Part shown: piece by piece, positions 28,706-38,217 of the stretch
Layout of the letters: each line of letters opens with the position of its first letter
How positions within the stretch are numbered: the stretch's first letter is position 1
Assembly: GCA_964385995.1 (NCBI GenBank)
Contig: CAYLRF010000001.1
Location: 20,737-84,736, forward strand
Length of the DNA: 64,000 bases
Source of the DNA: CAYLRF01 sp964385995
GTDB lineage: Bacteria > Bacillota > Clostridia > Lachnospirales > Lachnospiraceae
Reading direction: 5' to 3'
The notes under the pieces: model-generated
What the model saw: only the letters and a program-made list of their open reading frames with translations
Told to the model about the DNA's origin: nothing
Database searches by the model: none
Made by a program: the position numbers and the translations under genes

Positions 28706-31405
28706 ATGTCGGCTCTTACGCCCATGATGCAGGCTTATACGGACACGAAGAAAAAGTATGAGGACTGCATATTATTTTACAGGCTGGGCGATTTTTATGA
28801 AATGTTCTTTGACGACGCGCTCACCGCGTCAAAGGAGCTTGAGCTTACTCTCACGGGCAAAAGCTGCGGGCTGGACGAAAAGGCGCCCATGTGCGGCGTA
28901 CCTTATCACTCGGCGGAAGTCTATATAGCGAGGCTCGTGCAAAAAGGATACAAAGTCGCCGTCTGCGAGCAGATGGAGGATCCGAAGCTTGTCCGGGACA
29001 AGGATATATTAAAACGCGAGGTGGTCCGCATCGTCACTCCCGGGACGAATCTCATCACGGAGTCGCTTGACGCTTCGAAGAACAATTACCTTTGCTGCGT
29101 CGCGAAATCGGGCGATACATACGGACTCGCGACAGTCGACGCTACAACCGGCGATTTTCTCACGACCGTTTTTTCGGATCCTATAAAACTTACCGATGAG
29201 ATTATCCGCTACGCCCCTTCCGAGCTCATATGCGACGAAAGGATAGCGGGTGACACCTCGGTGCGGGATCGCGTCAGCTCTTCTCTTAATATCACCGCGT
29301 TTCAGGCTGAGGGCGTTCATTTTGACAGGGATGTATGCGAGCGGACGTTAAAGGAGCATTTTAACGTGACGAGCCTTGACGCTCTGGGACTTACGGGAGC
29401 GGACGCCGCCGTCGTCGCCTCCGGCGCCCTTTTGCAATATTTATCCGAGACGCAGATGAACTCGCTTTCCCAGATAACGGGCGTCAGGATGTACACGGAC
29501 GGCAAATATATGCTCCTTGACGCCGCCACCTGCAGGAATCTCGAGCTTACCGAGACTATAAGGGAAAAACAAAAGAAGGGCTCTCTTATATGGGTGCTTG
29601 ATAAGACGAAGACTGCCATGGGAGCCAGGATGCTTCGAAGCATGATTTTACGGCCTCTTTGTGATCTGAGTGAGATCGGGCGAAGACTGGACGCGGTGCG
29701 CGAGCTTAAGGATAACGCCATCATAAGAGAGGAGATACGGGGATATCTGGCGCCCGTTTACGACATGGAAAGGCTCGTCGGACGCATAGCTTATCAGTCC
29801 GCCGGCCCGCGCGACTTAATCGCTTTTAAGACGTCGCTTGAGATGCTCTCCCCCGTTAAATGCGTGATGGAGGATTTATCCGCGCCTCTTCTTACAGATC
29901 TGAATCGTGAGCTGGATGATCTCTCCGACATCAAAGACCTGATATCTTCCGCGCTGGATGACGATCCTCCCGTCGGGGTGAGAGAAGGCGGGATCATCCG
30001 GGCGGGTTATAACGGGGAAGTCGACAGGCTCAGAAGCCTTAAGACGGACGGCAAGGCATGGATAGCGAAGCTTGAGGAAGAAGAGCGTAAAAAGACGGGC
30101 ATCAAAAATCTGCGAGTCAGATACAGCAAGGTGTTCGGCTACTGTCTGGAGGTGACAAATTCCTTTAAAGATCAGGTGCCCGATTATTACATAAGGAAAC
30201 AGACGCTGGTGGGAGCGGAGCGATATGTCACGCCGAAACTTAAAGAACTGGAAGATTCGATTCTCGGTGCTCAGGATAAGCTTTACGCGCTCGAGTACGA
30301 GCTTTTCACGGATATTCGCGAACGCATTGCGAAGCAGGCGGCCAGAATTCAAAAAACCGCGAAAATCGTCGCGTGCGTCGACGTGCTTACCTCGCTTGCT
30401 TTTGTGGCCGAAAGGTACGGTTACGTAAAGCCGAAGGTGCATGATAAGGGTGTCATAAACATAAAGGGAGGGCGTCACCCCGTCGTGGAGCGCATGGCGC
30501 CCGCGGATATGTTTATAGCAAACGACACTCATCTTGACTATACGGATAACCGGGTGGCCATAATCACAGGCCCCAATATGGCGGGTAAATCCACTTACAT
30601 GAGACAGACTGCCCTTATAGTTCTCATGGCGCAGATAGGGTCGTTTGTTCCCGCCACGGACGCCGAGATAGGGATAGCGGATCGCATATTTACCAGAGTG
30701 GGGGCGTCGGATGACTTAGCCGGAGGACAAAGCACCTTCATGGTCGAAATGAGCGAGGTCGCGAATATCCTTAGAAACGCCACATCGCGGAGCCTTCTTA
30801 TCCTTGATGAGATAGGGCGCGGCACCGGTACGTATGACGGGCTTTCCATCGCGTGGGCGGTCGTGGAGCATATAAGCGATAAAAAGCTCCTGGGGGCGAG
30901 GGCTCTTTTTGCCACGCATTATCATGAACTTACGGAGCTTGAGGGTAAGCTTGACGGCGTTCATAATTACTGTATTCTCGTAAAGGAAAAGGGCGAGGAT
31001 ATAGTTTTTCTAAGGAAAATAGCAAAGGGCGGCGCCGACAAAAGCTACGGAATACAGGTCGCAAGGCTCGCGGGCGTCCCCAAAAGCGTGATAAAAAGAG
31101 CGGGAGAAATCGCCGCAAGGCTTCAAAAGGCGGACGTCACCGCGGATATGCGGGCGATATTTTCAGGGGACGATACGTCAGACGCTTCGCAAACAGGCGC
31201 CTCATCCGATGAAAACGTTGCAGTTTACGAAAAGAACATTTTTAAATCCGATACGGATGAACGCGAAGAAAAAATGACAGGTCAGACGTCTGACATGTCG
31301 ACGAAAGAGGAGAGTGTGATAAAAGAGCTTAAAGATGTCGATATCTCGGCCATCACGCCCCTTGAGGCCTTAAACATACTTTACAGGCTGCAGGGCGAGC
31401 TGTAA
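28706..31405 (+). CDS. mutS: DNA mismatch repair protein MutS
   Basis: Recognises mismatches and recruits MutL. The N-terminal mismatch-binding domain has FYRLGDFYEMF (the Phe-x-Glu mismatch wedge). The C-terminal ABC-type ATPase shows Walker A TGPNMAGKSTYMRQ near residue 630 and the LDEIGRGTGTYDG signature. A polar, variable C-terminal tail precedes the end. I choose the ATG at 28706 (899 residues; AAAGGAG lies 8 bases upstream) over an ATG at 28688 that overlaps that ribosome-binding site. mutL follows 40 bases later. Confidence 0.97.
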   Translation: MSALTPMMQAYTDTKKKYEDCILFYRLGDFYEMFFDDALTASKELELTLTGKSCGLDEKAPMCGVPYHSAEVYIARLVQKGYKVAVCEQMEDPKLVRDKDILKREVVRIVTPGTNLITESLDASKNNYLCCVAKSGDTYGLATVDATTGDFLTTVFSDPIKLTDEIIRYAPSELICDERIAGDTSVRDRVSSSLNITAFQAEGVHFDRDVCERTLKEHFNVTSLDALGLTGADAAVVASGALLQYLSETQMNSLSQITGVRMYTDGKYMLLDAATCRNLELTETIREKQKKGSLIWVLDKTKTAMGARMLRSMILRPLCDLSEIGRRLDAVRELKDNAIIREEIRGYLAPVYDMERLVGRIAYQSAGPRDLIAFKTSLEMLSPVKCVMEDLSAPLLTDLNRELDDLSDIKDLISSALDDDPPVGVREGGIIRAGYNGEVDRLRSLKTDGKAWIAKLEEEERKKTGIKNLRVRYSKVFGYCLEVTNSFKDQVPDYYIRKQTLVGAERYVTPKLKELEDSILGAQDKLYALEYELFTDIRERIAKQAARIQKTAKIVACVDVLTSLAFVAERYGYVKPKVHDKGVINIKGGRHPVVERMAPADMFIANDTHLDYTDNRVAIITGPNMAGKSTYMRQTALIVLMAQIGSFVPATDAEIGIADRIFTRVGASDDLAGGQSTFMVEMSEVANILRNATSRSLLILDEIGRGTGTYDGLSIAWAVVEHISDKKLLGARALFATHYHELTELEGKLDGVHNYCILVKEKGEDIVFLRKIAKGGADKSYGIQVARLAGVPKSVIKRAGEIAARLQKADVTADMRAIFSGDDTSDASQTGASSDENVAVYEKNIFKSDTDEREEKMTGQTSDMSTKEESVIKELKDVDISAITPLEALNILYRLQGEL

Positions 31406-31445
31406 CGTAAAGGGTAAATAGAAGAACACAGGCGGGATTTTGAAT

Positions 31446-33470
31446 ATGCCGAATATCAGGGTTTTGGATCAGGTTACGATAGATAAGATAGCGGCCGGGG
31501 AAGTCATAGAACGGCCGGCTTCCATCGTCAAGGAGCTGGCTGAAAACGCCATAGACGCGGGCGCGAGCGCGATCTTTGTAGAGATAAAGGACGGCGGGAA
31601 ATCGCTAATCCGTATCAGCGACAACGGCTGCGGGATCAGAGCCGACGAGGTGCCTGTCGCTTTTCTTCGCCACTCTACCAGTAAGATAAGATCCGCCGAC
31701 GATTTGCTTTCGGCGACGACGCTCGGATTTCGCGGGGAGGCGTTATCCAGTATCTGCGCGGTATCAAAGGTGGAGCTTGTGACGAAAACTTCGGAAGATG
31801 AGACGGGCGTCAGGTATCGTATCGAGGGCGGCGTAAAAAAGGGGTGCGACGAATGCGCGGCAAGAGACGGCTCCACATTTTCGGTGCGAGATCTTTTTTA
31901 CAACACTCCGGCGCGTAAGAAATTCCTAAAGAGCGACCCTGCGGAGGCGGGTCACGTGCAGGATGTCCTCCTTCATCTCGCGCTTTCCCATCCCGAGATA
32001 TCGTTTGAGCTTATTAACGACGGAAGGGTCAGGCTTAACACCTCCGGAAACGGCAGGTTAAAGGACGCCGTATACAGTCTCTTCGGCCGCGACACCGCGC
32101 TTAAGCTCATCGAGGTAAATTCCGGTAAAGAAGGGCTTTCGCTATCCGGTTTTATCGGGGAACCCGCCCTCGCGCGGGGCAACAGAGGCAGCGAGTATTA
32201 TTTCGTAAACGGCAGATACGTGACCGACAGATTCATCGCGAAAGCGATAGAGGACGCTTATAAGGCAAGGCTTATGCGGCGCGAGTTTCCCTTTGCCGTG
32301 CTTTTGCTTCGGATAGACGAATCGGAAGTGGACGTAAATGTTCACCCCTCGAAAATGCAGCTGCGCTTTAAGAACCCTCAGAGGGTTTACGATTTTGTAT
32401 GCGACTCGGTTAAAGCGGCTTTTTCTGGACGGGAAGTGATACCTGATATCTCATTAGGCGAAAATAATCCCCTCCGCGCGGAAACGTCCGGGAACCTAAG
32501 CCCACGGGACAAAGAAGCGGCATATGCATATAAATCGAACATAAAACGAAGTGCGGACAGCGCCGGAGAGGAAATTTTCGGACGAAGAGGCGCCGGATCG
32601 CCGGCGATGGAGGAAGAACCCGCCAGTATGGCAAAACCTGCGGGGGAGGCGTCCAATCAAAATCCCGACCTTGATTATTATATGGGGAAAATGAGGGAGA
32701 GAGTGCTTGCAAGATACACTCGCGGACAGGGCGCCGGTTGCGTTTCCCGCGGGGCGGGAGAAGAAAAACCGTTTGATAAAATAAACGGGGGAAATTCAAA
32801 CGAGCTTAAGGAAGATACAAATTATAAGGTAAATTCATCCGGTCAGGCCGAACTTTTTGACGAAAATTTTCTTACGGGCGTCTCATCGCGAAATTACAGG
32901 ATTATAGGGCAGGTTTTTGAAACCTATTGGCTTATTGAGAATGGAGATAAGCTCTATATCATAGATCAACACGCCGCTCATGAGAGGGTGCTTTACGAGA
33001 GAACCTTACAGAGTCTTAAAACCCGCGAGTATACGTCACAGCTTATTTCCCCGCCGATAGTGCTCAATCTTTCGATGAGGGAGGAGGATGCGCTCCTTAA
33101 GAACATGGATACATTTCGGCGGATCGGCTTTGAGATAGAGCCTTTCGGCGATGATTCTTCCTACGCGGTGAGCGCCGTGCCGGGAAATCTTTATCACATC
33201 GCGAAGGAGGAACTGTTAAAGGAAATGCTGGATGAACTCGCGGACGAGATAAATCCCAAGGCCGCGCCCGATATCATATCCGCGAAGATAGCCTCCGCTT
33301 CATGCAAGGCCGCGGTAAAGGGCAACATGACTCTTTCCGAAAAAGAGGCGAAGGCGCTGATAGCGGATCTTTTGACGCTTGAAAATCCCTACCAGTGTCC
33401 TCACGGAAGACCCGCGATTATCTCTCTTTCAAGGCGCGAGCTGGAAAAGAAATTCAGGCGAATAGTTTAA
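31446..33470 (+). CDS. mutL: DNA mismatch repair protein MutL
   Basis: GHKL ATPase coupling mismatch recognition to strand incision. N-terminal motifs are AAGEVIERPASIVKEL, DNGCGI and GFRGEALSSI. A polar linker (about residues 335-470) precedes the C-terminal dimerisation/endonuclease domain, which contains DQHAAHERVLYE near residue 505, the metal-binding DQHAx2Ex4E motif, plus CPHGRP near the end. Such MutL proteins nick DNA themselves, in keeping with the absence of a mutH here. I choose ATG 31446, with AGGCGGG 9 bases upstream; the TTG two codons earlier is too close to it. Confidence 0.97.
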   Translation: MPNIRVLDQVTIDKIAAGEVIERPASIVKELAENAIDAGASAIFVEIKDGGKSLIRISDNGCGIRADEVPVAFLRHSTSKIRSADDLLSATTLGFRGEALSSICAVSKVELVTKTSEDETGVRYRIEGGVKKGCDECAARDGSTFSVRDLFYNTPARKKFLKSDPAEAGHVQDVLLHLALSHPEISFELINDGRVRLNTSGNGRLKDAVYSLFGRDTALKLIEVNSGKEGLSLSGFIGEPALARGNRGSEYYFVNGRYVTDRFIAKAIEDAYKARLMRREFPFAVLLLRIDESEVDVNVHPSKMQLRFKNPQRVYDFVCDSVKAAFSGREVIPDISLGENNPLRAETSGNLSPRDKEAAYAYKSNIKRSADSAGEEIFGRRGAGSPAMEEEPASMAKPAGEASNQNPDLDYYMGKMRERVLARYTRGQGAGCVSRGAGEEKPFDKINGGNSNELKEDTNYKVNSSGQAELFDENFLTGVSSRNYRIIGQVFETYWLIENGDKLYIIDQHAAHERVLYERTLQSLKTREYTSQLISPPIVLNLSMREEDALLKNMDTFRRIGFEIEPFGDDSSYAVSAVPGNLYHIAKEELLKEMLDELADEINPKAAPDIISAKIASASCKAAVKGNMTLSEKEAKALIADLLTLENPYQCPHGRPAIISLSRRELEKKFRRIV

Positions 33471-33494
33471 AAGGCGATGAAAGGATATTGACGC

Positions 33495-34436
33495 ATGAAA
33501 AAGCCGCTTATTGTTATCGCGGGGCCGACTGCGACGGGAAAGAGCGACGTCGCGGTAAGCCTTGCAAGGCGTATAGGCGGCGAAATCATTTCCGCCGATT
33601 CCATGCAGGTATACAGGCACATGGATATCGGAACCGCGAAGATAACACCGGACAGGATGCGGGGAGTAAGGCACCACCTCATCGACGTCGTAAATCCCGA
33701 CGAGCCTTTTAACGTCGCTCTTTTTAAGGAACTGGCAGTTAAAGCCATAGACGGGATCTTAAGGCGGGGAAGGATCCCCATTATGGCGGGAGGTACGGGA
33801 TTTTACATACGGGCTGTCCTTTACGATACGGATTTCGCGTCGGCGAAAGAAGACGCCTCTTACCGTGAAAGCTTAAAAAAAATCGCGGATGAAAAAGGAG
33901 CGGGAAAGCTTTTTGACATGCTGAGAAGCGCGGATCCGAAGTCGGCCGAGATGATTCATCCTAATAACGTAAAGCGCGTAATAAGGGCGCTTGAATATAA
34001 GCATCTTACCGGTGAAAATATATCTGAGCATAACAGATCCCAGAGACTAAGAAAGTCTCCGTACGATTACCGGTATTTTGTGCTGACGGAGGAGAGGAGC
34101 AGGCTCTACGGGCGTATTGACGAGCGCGTTTGCCGCATGATGGACGCGGGGCTTATCGACGAGGTGATACATCTTCGCGATATGGGCCTTACGGCTGACA
34201 TGCAGTCGGCGAAAGGTCTGGGATATAAGGAGATTTTCATGTATCTTGACGGCCGCCTTACATACGACGAAGCTGCGGAGGAGATAAAAAAAGACACCAG
34301 ACATTACGCGAAAAGACAGATCACGTGGTTTAAGGGGCAGACGGACGCCATAAGGCTTGACAGAGGCGAGTTTAAAACCGACGATCGGATCGCGGATGAG
34401 ATTTGGCGCCTTGCGGAGCCGATAACGCGGGGATAA
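33495..34436 (+). CDS. miaA: tRNA dimethylallyltransferase
   Basis: Adds a dimethylallyl group to A37 of tRNAs reading UNN codons. The P-loop IAGPTATGKSDVAV is near residue 8, DSMQVYRHMDIGTAK near residue 35, and GGTGFYIRAVLY near residue 97. The length of 313 residues is normal. The ATG lies 24 bases after mutL, preceded by AAAGGAT. The mutS-mutL-miaA order is common in Firmicutes, so one transcript is likely. Confidence 0.96.
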   Translation: MKKPLIVIAGPTATGKSDVAVSLARRIGGEIISADSMQVYRHMDIGTAKITPDRMRGVRHHLIDVVNPDEPFNVALFKELAVKAIDGILRRGRIPIMAGGTGFYIRAVLYDTDFASAKEDASYRESLKKIADEKGAGKLFDMLRSADPKSAEMIHPNNVKRVIRALEYKHLTGENISEHNRSQRLRKSPYDYRYFVLTEERSRLYGRIDERVCRMMDAGLIDEVIHLRDMGLTADMQSAKGLGYKEIFMYLDGRLTYDEAAEEIKKDTRHYAKRQITWFKGQTDAIRLDRGEFKTDDRIADEIWRLAEPITRG

Positions 34437-34450
34437 AGGGAGCATAAGAT

Positions 34451-35761
34451 TTGGACGGGACAGATAAGATATATCATGACATGGGCATATCCGACGCGGA
34501 AATTCGGCTGGTTTCCGAGACAGAGGAAAAATACGCCGAAAGATTCGCCCGCATTGACAAAACCGCGGAATATAACCAGCTTAAGGTAATAAACGCCATG
34601 CGCGAAAGCCGGGTGAGCGCGGGATGTTTTAATTTTTCCGGCGGCTACGGCTATGATGACGAGGGAAGAGATAAGCTTGAAAAAGTTTACGCGAAGACTT
34701 TTCACACTGAGGCGGCTCTTGTAAGGCCCCAGATATCCTGCGGCACAGGCGCCCTGGCGTTGGCGCTCGGGGCGAATCTTAAGCCGGGCGATGAGCTTTT
34801 ATCTCCCGCGGGTTCCCCTTACGACACTTTACGGGAAGTCATAGGCATCCGCCCGTCAAGAGGCTCTTTGGCGGAGTACGGGATTACATACAGGCAGGTC
34901 GAGCTTTTAAGCGACGGATCGTTTGACTTTGACGGCATAAAAAAAGCGATAAATCCCCGCACGCGGCTTATAACCGTTCAACGCTCCAAAGGATATTCGT
35001 TAAGGCCAACGCTTTCGGTCGAACAGACAGGCAAGCTTATCCGCTTCGTAAAGAACGTAAAGCCGGACGTCATTTGCTTGGTTGATAACTGCTACGGGGA
35101 ATTTACCGAAAAAATCGAGCCGGGCGATGTCGGCGCCGACATGACGGTAGGCTCGCTCATTAAAAATCCGGGCGGAGGCCTCGCGCCCGCCGGAGGATAC
35201 ATAGCGGGCACGAAAGAGTGCGTCGAAAACTGCGCTTTTCGTCTCATTTCCCCGGGACTCGGAAGAGAAGTGGGAGCGTCGCTGGGCGTTTTGCGATCGT
35301 TTTATCAGGGTTTCTTTCTCGCGCCTTATACTGTGGCCGCTGCCTTAAAGGGAGCGATCACGGCGGCGGACGTCTTTGAAAAGCTCGGATTTAATGTGGC
35401 GCCGTCCGCCGACGAAGAGCGTTACGACATAGTGCAGGCGATAACCTTGGGTAGTCCCGAGGCCGTGATTGCCTTTTGCGACGGCATACAGAAGGCGGCG
35501 CCTGTAGACAGTTTCGCTCTCCCGGAGCCGTGGGATATGCCGGGATACGACTGTAAGATCATCATGGCGGCGGGCGCCTTCACACAGGGCTCCTCGATAG
35601 AGCTTAGCGCCGACGGACCTTTAAGGGAGCCTTACAATGTGTTTTTTCAGGGCGGACTTACCTACGCGCACGCGAAACTCGGGATACTCATGGCGCTTCA
35701 AAGTCTGAGAAAAGCGGGGATAATAAAGTTATGTAACGGAAAGCTTTTTCATGCGCCCTAA
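34451..35761 (+). CDS. YnbB-type PLP enzyme (methionine gamma-lyase / aluminium-resistance family)
   Basis: A fold-type I pyridoxal-phosphate enzyme of the family historically called aluminium resistance protein. GTGALALALGANLKPGDEL near residue 95 is the cofactor phosphate-binding region, DNCYGEFTE near residue 213 holds the PLP-binding Asp, and GSLIKNPGGGLAPAGGY near residue 235 holds the Schiff-base Lys. It is 436 residues. The start is TTG at 34451, with AAGGGAG 9 bases upstream, 14 bases after miaA. Its physiological substrate is uncertain. Confidence 0.88.
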   Translation: MDGTDKIYHDMGISDAEIRLVSETEEKYAERFARIDKTAEYNQLKVINAMRESRVSAGCFNFSGGYGYDDEGRDKLEKVYAKTFHTEAALVRPQISCGTGALALALGANLKPGDELLSPAGSPYDTLREVIGIRPSRGSLAEYGITYRQVELLSDGSFDFDGIKKAINPRTRLITVQRSKGYSLRPTLSVEQTGKLIRFVKNVKPDVICLVDNCYGEFTEKIEPGDVGADMTVGSLIKNPGGGLAPAGGYIAGTKECVENCAFRLISPGLGREVGASLGVLRSFYQGFFLAPYTVAAALKGAITAADVFEKLGFNVAPSADEERYDIVQAITLGSPEAVIAFCDGIQKAAPVDSFALPEPWDMPGYDCKIIMAAGAFTQGSSIELSADGPLREPYNVFFQGGLTYAHAKLGILMALQSLRKAGIIKLCNGKLFHAP

Positions 35762-35813
35762 AGGCAAAGAAAAGAGCGCGGCATTTAACGCCGGATAAAA
35801 GGACAAAAAAGAG

Positions 35814-37031
35814 ATGACAAATAAAACCGTACTCATAGCGGGAGGCGGGGCCGCGGGTCTTGTGGCCGCCATATGCGCGGCAAGGCGCGGCGCGCGTGTC
35901 ACCGTCATTGATAAAATGCCGCGGCCGGGTAAAAAAATCCTCTCCACGGGAAACGGACGCTGCAATCTGACCAATGAACACATGAGCCCCGACTGCTTTC
36001 GCGGGGACGATATCTCGGCCGTAAAAGCTGTGCTTAAAACTTTCGGGAGCGATGAAACCTTATCTTTTTTCGGCGGACTGGGGCTTTTTTTCAGAAGCAA
36101 AGACGGATATGTCTATCCCGTCACCTGCAAGGCCTCTACAGTCCTTGACAGCCTTCTTTCCGAGATAAAAAGGCTGAACGTGAATGTCGTGACGGAAGAG
36201 AAGATACTTACGGCCGCCAAAACTGAGGGCGGCTTTAATATTAAGACGGATCGGGCCGCATATGAAAGCGACGCTCTTATCATAGCTACGGGAAGTCCCG
36301 CGGCGCTAAAACCGGGAGAGGGAAAAACAGGTTACGAGCTCGCGCGGCTTTTCGGACACGGTATATCAAGGGTCGTTCCCGCGCTTACGGGTCTTGAGAC
36401 TGCCGATAATGATTTAAAAGCGGCCGCGAAGGTAAGATGCCGCGCGAAGATATCGCTTACTGTGGACGGGCGTGTCACGGCAGAGGATGAAGGGGAACTT
36501 CAAATAACATCCTACGGCATATCGGGCATACCGGTTTTTCAGGTAAGCAGGTACGCGGCCAAGGCGCTAGGTGACGACGTGGCGGCCGTGATCGATTTTC
36601 TGCCCTTCATAAATGAAAAAGACATACGCGCCTGTTTTACGGACAGACTTAAAATACTAGGCTACAGGGACGCCACAGGCTTTCTTTGCGGTATGCTTCA
36701 CCCTAAGATAGCGGAAGTTATCTTAAAAAAATCAGGGATAAATCCGAGGATGAAAGCCTCGGCGCTTCCGCTTGAAAAGTGGCTTAAATCAGCCCGTATG
36801 CTAAAAGCCTTTCCCCTTAAGGTAACGGGCGTCAGGGAGTTTTCCGAGGCTCAGGTCTGCGCGGGAGGCGTTAAAACGGACGGGATCGATCCCGCCACCA
36901 TGGAGTCTAAACTCGTGAAAAATCTTTATTTCGCGGGAGAGGTTTTGGATGTCGACGGCATATGCGGCGGTTATAACCTGCAGTGGGCGTGGGCCACGGG
37001 ATACATCGCGGGATGCGCCGCCGCGACATAA
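35814..37031 (+). CDS. YhiN/BaiN-family NAD(P)/FAD oxidoreductase (HI0933-like)
   Basis: A flavoprotein with FAD-binding GGGAAGLVAAICAARRG near residue 9 and the family motif KKILSTGNGRCNLTN near residue 42, ending with DVDGICGGYNLQWAWATG, which closes the FAD site. Most family members have no proven substrate; some clostridial relatives (BaiN) act on bile-acid intermediates, but sequence alone does not justify that here. It is 405 residues, 52 bases after the PLP enzyme, with AAAGGA ahead of the ATG. Confidence 0.87.
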   Translation: MTNKTVLIAGGGAAGLVAAICAARRGARVTVIDKMPRPGKKILSTGNGRCNLTNEHMSPDCFRGDDISAVKAVLKTFGSDETLSFFGGLGLFFRSKDGYVYPVTCKASTVLDSLLSEIKRLNVNVVTEEKILTAAKTEGGFNIKTDRAAYESDALIIATGSPAALKPGEGKTGYELARLFGHGISRVVPALTGLETADNDLKAAAKVRCRAKISLTVDGRVTAEDEGELQITSYGISGIPVFQVSRYAAKALGDDVAAVIDFLPFINEKDIRACFTDRLKILGYRDATGFLCGMLHPKIAEVILKKSGINPRMKASALPLEKWLKSARMLKAFPLKVTGVREFSEAQVCAGGVKTDGIDPATMESKLVKNLYFAGEVLDVDGICGGYNLQWAWATGYIAGCAAAT

Positions 37032-37049
37032 ATTGATTCTTCTTACTCC

Positions 37050-37078
37050 TTGCGGCCGGGTGCCGTTCATGCTAGAAT
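37050..37078 (+). promoter_or_regulatory. Predicted promoter before the DUF4321 gene
   Basis: TTGCGG (37050-37055), 17 bases, TAGAAT (37073-37078). The -10 context ATGCTAGAATA is identical to that of the rplU promoter at 51529. Confidence 0.6.
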
Positions 37079-37116
37079 ACCGTTTGTTCGCAAAATAAAT
37101 TTCGAGGTGGGATTCG

Positions 37117-37377
37117 ATGAAAAAAGCGGGGACGAAGAACGGATGGGTGCTTCTGCTTATGATGCTCTCGGGCATTGTGCTGGGAAGCTTTGTGGCCATG
37201 CTCACGGAGAAGATACCCGCGTTCGCGTGGTTAAGCTACGGGCAGTCATTCGGCTTTGACAAACCGATAGTGTTGGATCTGGGGATCCTTGTAATTACCT
37301 TCGGGCTGTCGATTAAGATCACCATCGGCAGTATCATAGGTCTTTTACTCGCGGCCGTTATCTACAAGTTCATATAA
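37117..37377 (+). CDS. DUF4321 small membrane protein
   Basis: An 86-residue protein with two hydrophobic segments (about residues 10-30 and 50-82), recognised as DUF4321, a family commonly encoded next to radC and the mre genes in Clostridia. GAGGTGGGA precedes the ATG. Function is unknown; its position suggests a link to the elongation machinery or simply shared transcription. Confidence 0.82.
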   Translation: MKKAGTKNGWVLLLMMLSGIVLGSFVAMLTEKIPAFAWLSYGQSFGFDKPIVLDLGILVITFGLSIKITIGSIIGLLLAAVIYKFI

Positions 37378-37521
37378 AAGTGTCAAAATGAGCCTCATAA
37401 ACAAGATATGTCCGTAAACCGTAAGGTGCACGACGATGGTAAGATCGCTGAAAGCGCGGGGCAGGTAAGCTGCTTTTCCCGCGGCGTGACGGAAAGAGAC
37501 GGACGCGAAGGGGTCGGCATC

Positions 37522-38196
37522 ATGCAAATGGCGCAGGCCGACAGACCTTATGAGAAATGTTTAAGGTACGGCGCGTCGCATTTATCGGATGAGGAGCTTT
37601 TGGCGGCCATTTTAAGAACGGGAACGAGCGGCATGAGCGCCATCGCGCTGGCCCGCGAGATTCTCGCCACATCGTCGGGCGACGCGGGGATACTCAGCAT
37701 TCATCGTCTGACGCTGCAGAAATTAAAGAAGATTAAGGGGATCGGCGACGTTAAGGCCGTGCAGATTCTCTGTCTTTCGGAACTTGCCAAAAGGCTCGCG
37801 AAAGCCGACGCCGGGGCGGGTCTCATATTCAGCGATCCGGCTACGATCGCCGAATATTACATGGAGGAGATGCGCCATCAAAGTCAGGAACAGATGAAGC
37901 TTCTCATGCTTAACACAAAGTCGGGTCTGATAGGCGAGCGCGACATCTCCAAGGGAACCGTAAGCGCATCCATCATCACACCCAGGGAGCTTTTCATAGA
38001 GGCCCTGAATCTGGAAGCCGTGTCCATCATACTTCTTCACAATCATCCAAGCGGCGATCCCACTCCGAGCGAATGCGACATAAATCTCACAAAGAGGATC
38101 AAAGAGGCGGGCGATATCATAGGTATCACCCTGCTTGATCACATTATAATCGGCGATAACCGCTTTATGAGCTTTAAGGCCATGGGGATACTCTGA
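37522..38196 (+). CDS. radC: RadC family protein (JAB1/MPN domain)
   Basis: The N-terminal helix-hairpin-helix (HLSDEELLAAILRTGT, KIKGIGDVKAVQI) is followed by a JAB1/MPN domain with LLHNHPSGDPTPSECD, the HxHx7SxxD metal-binding motif. Despite the name, a DNA repair role is doubtful. I choose the ATG at 37522 (224 residues, usual size; GAAGGGG 8 bases upstream). An upstream start at 37408 would add 38 residues not typical of the family and has no ribosome-binding site. mreB follows within about 20 bases. Confidence 0.93.
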   Translation: MQMAQADRPYEKCLRYGASHLSDEELLAAILRTGTSGMSAIALAREILATSSGDAGILSIHRLTLQKLKKIKGIGDVKAVQILCLSELAKRLAKADAGAGLIFSDPATIAEYYMEEMRHQSQEQMKLLMLNTKSGLIGERDISKGTVSASIITPRELFIEALNLEAVSIILLHNHPSGDPTPSECDINLTKRIKEAGDIIGITLLDHIIIGDNRFMSFKAMGIL

Positions 38197-38217
38197 CAGT
38201 ATCATATGAGGTTACGA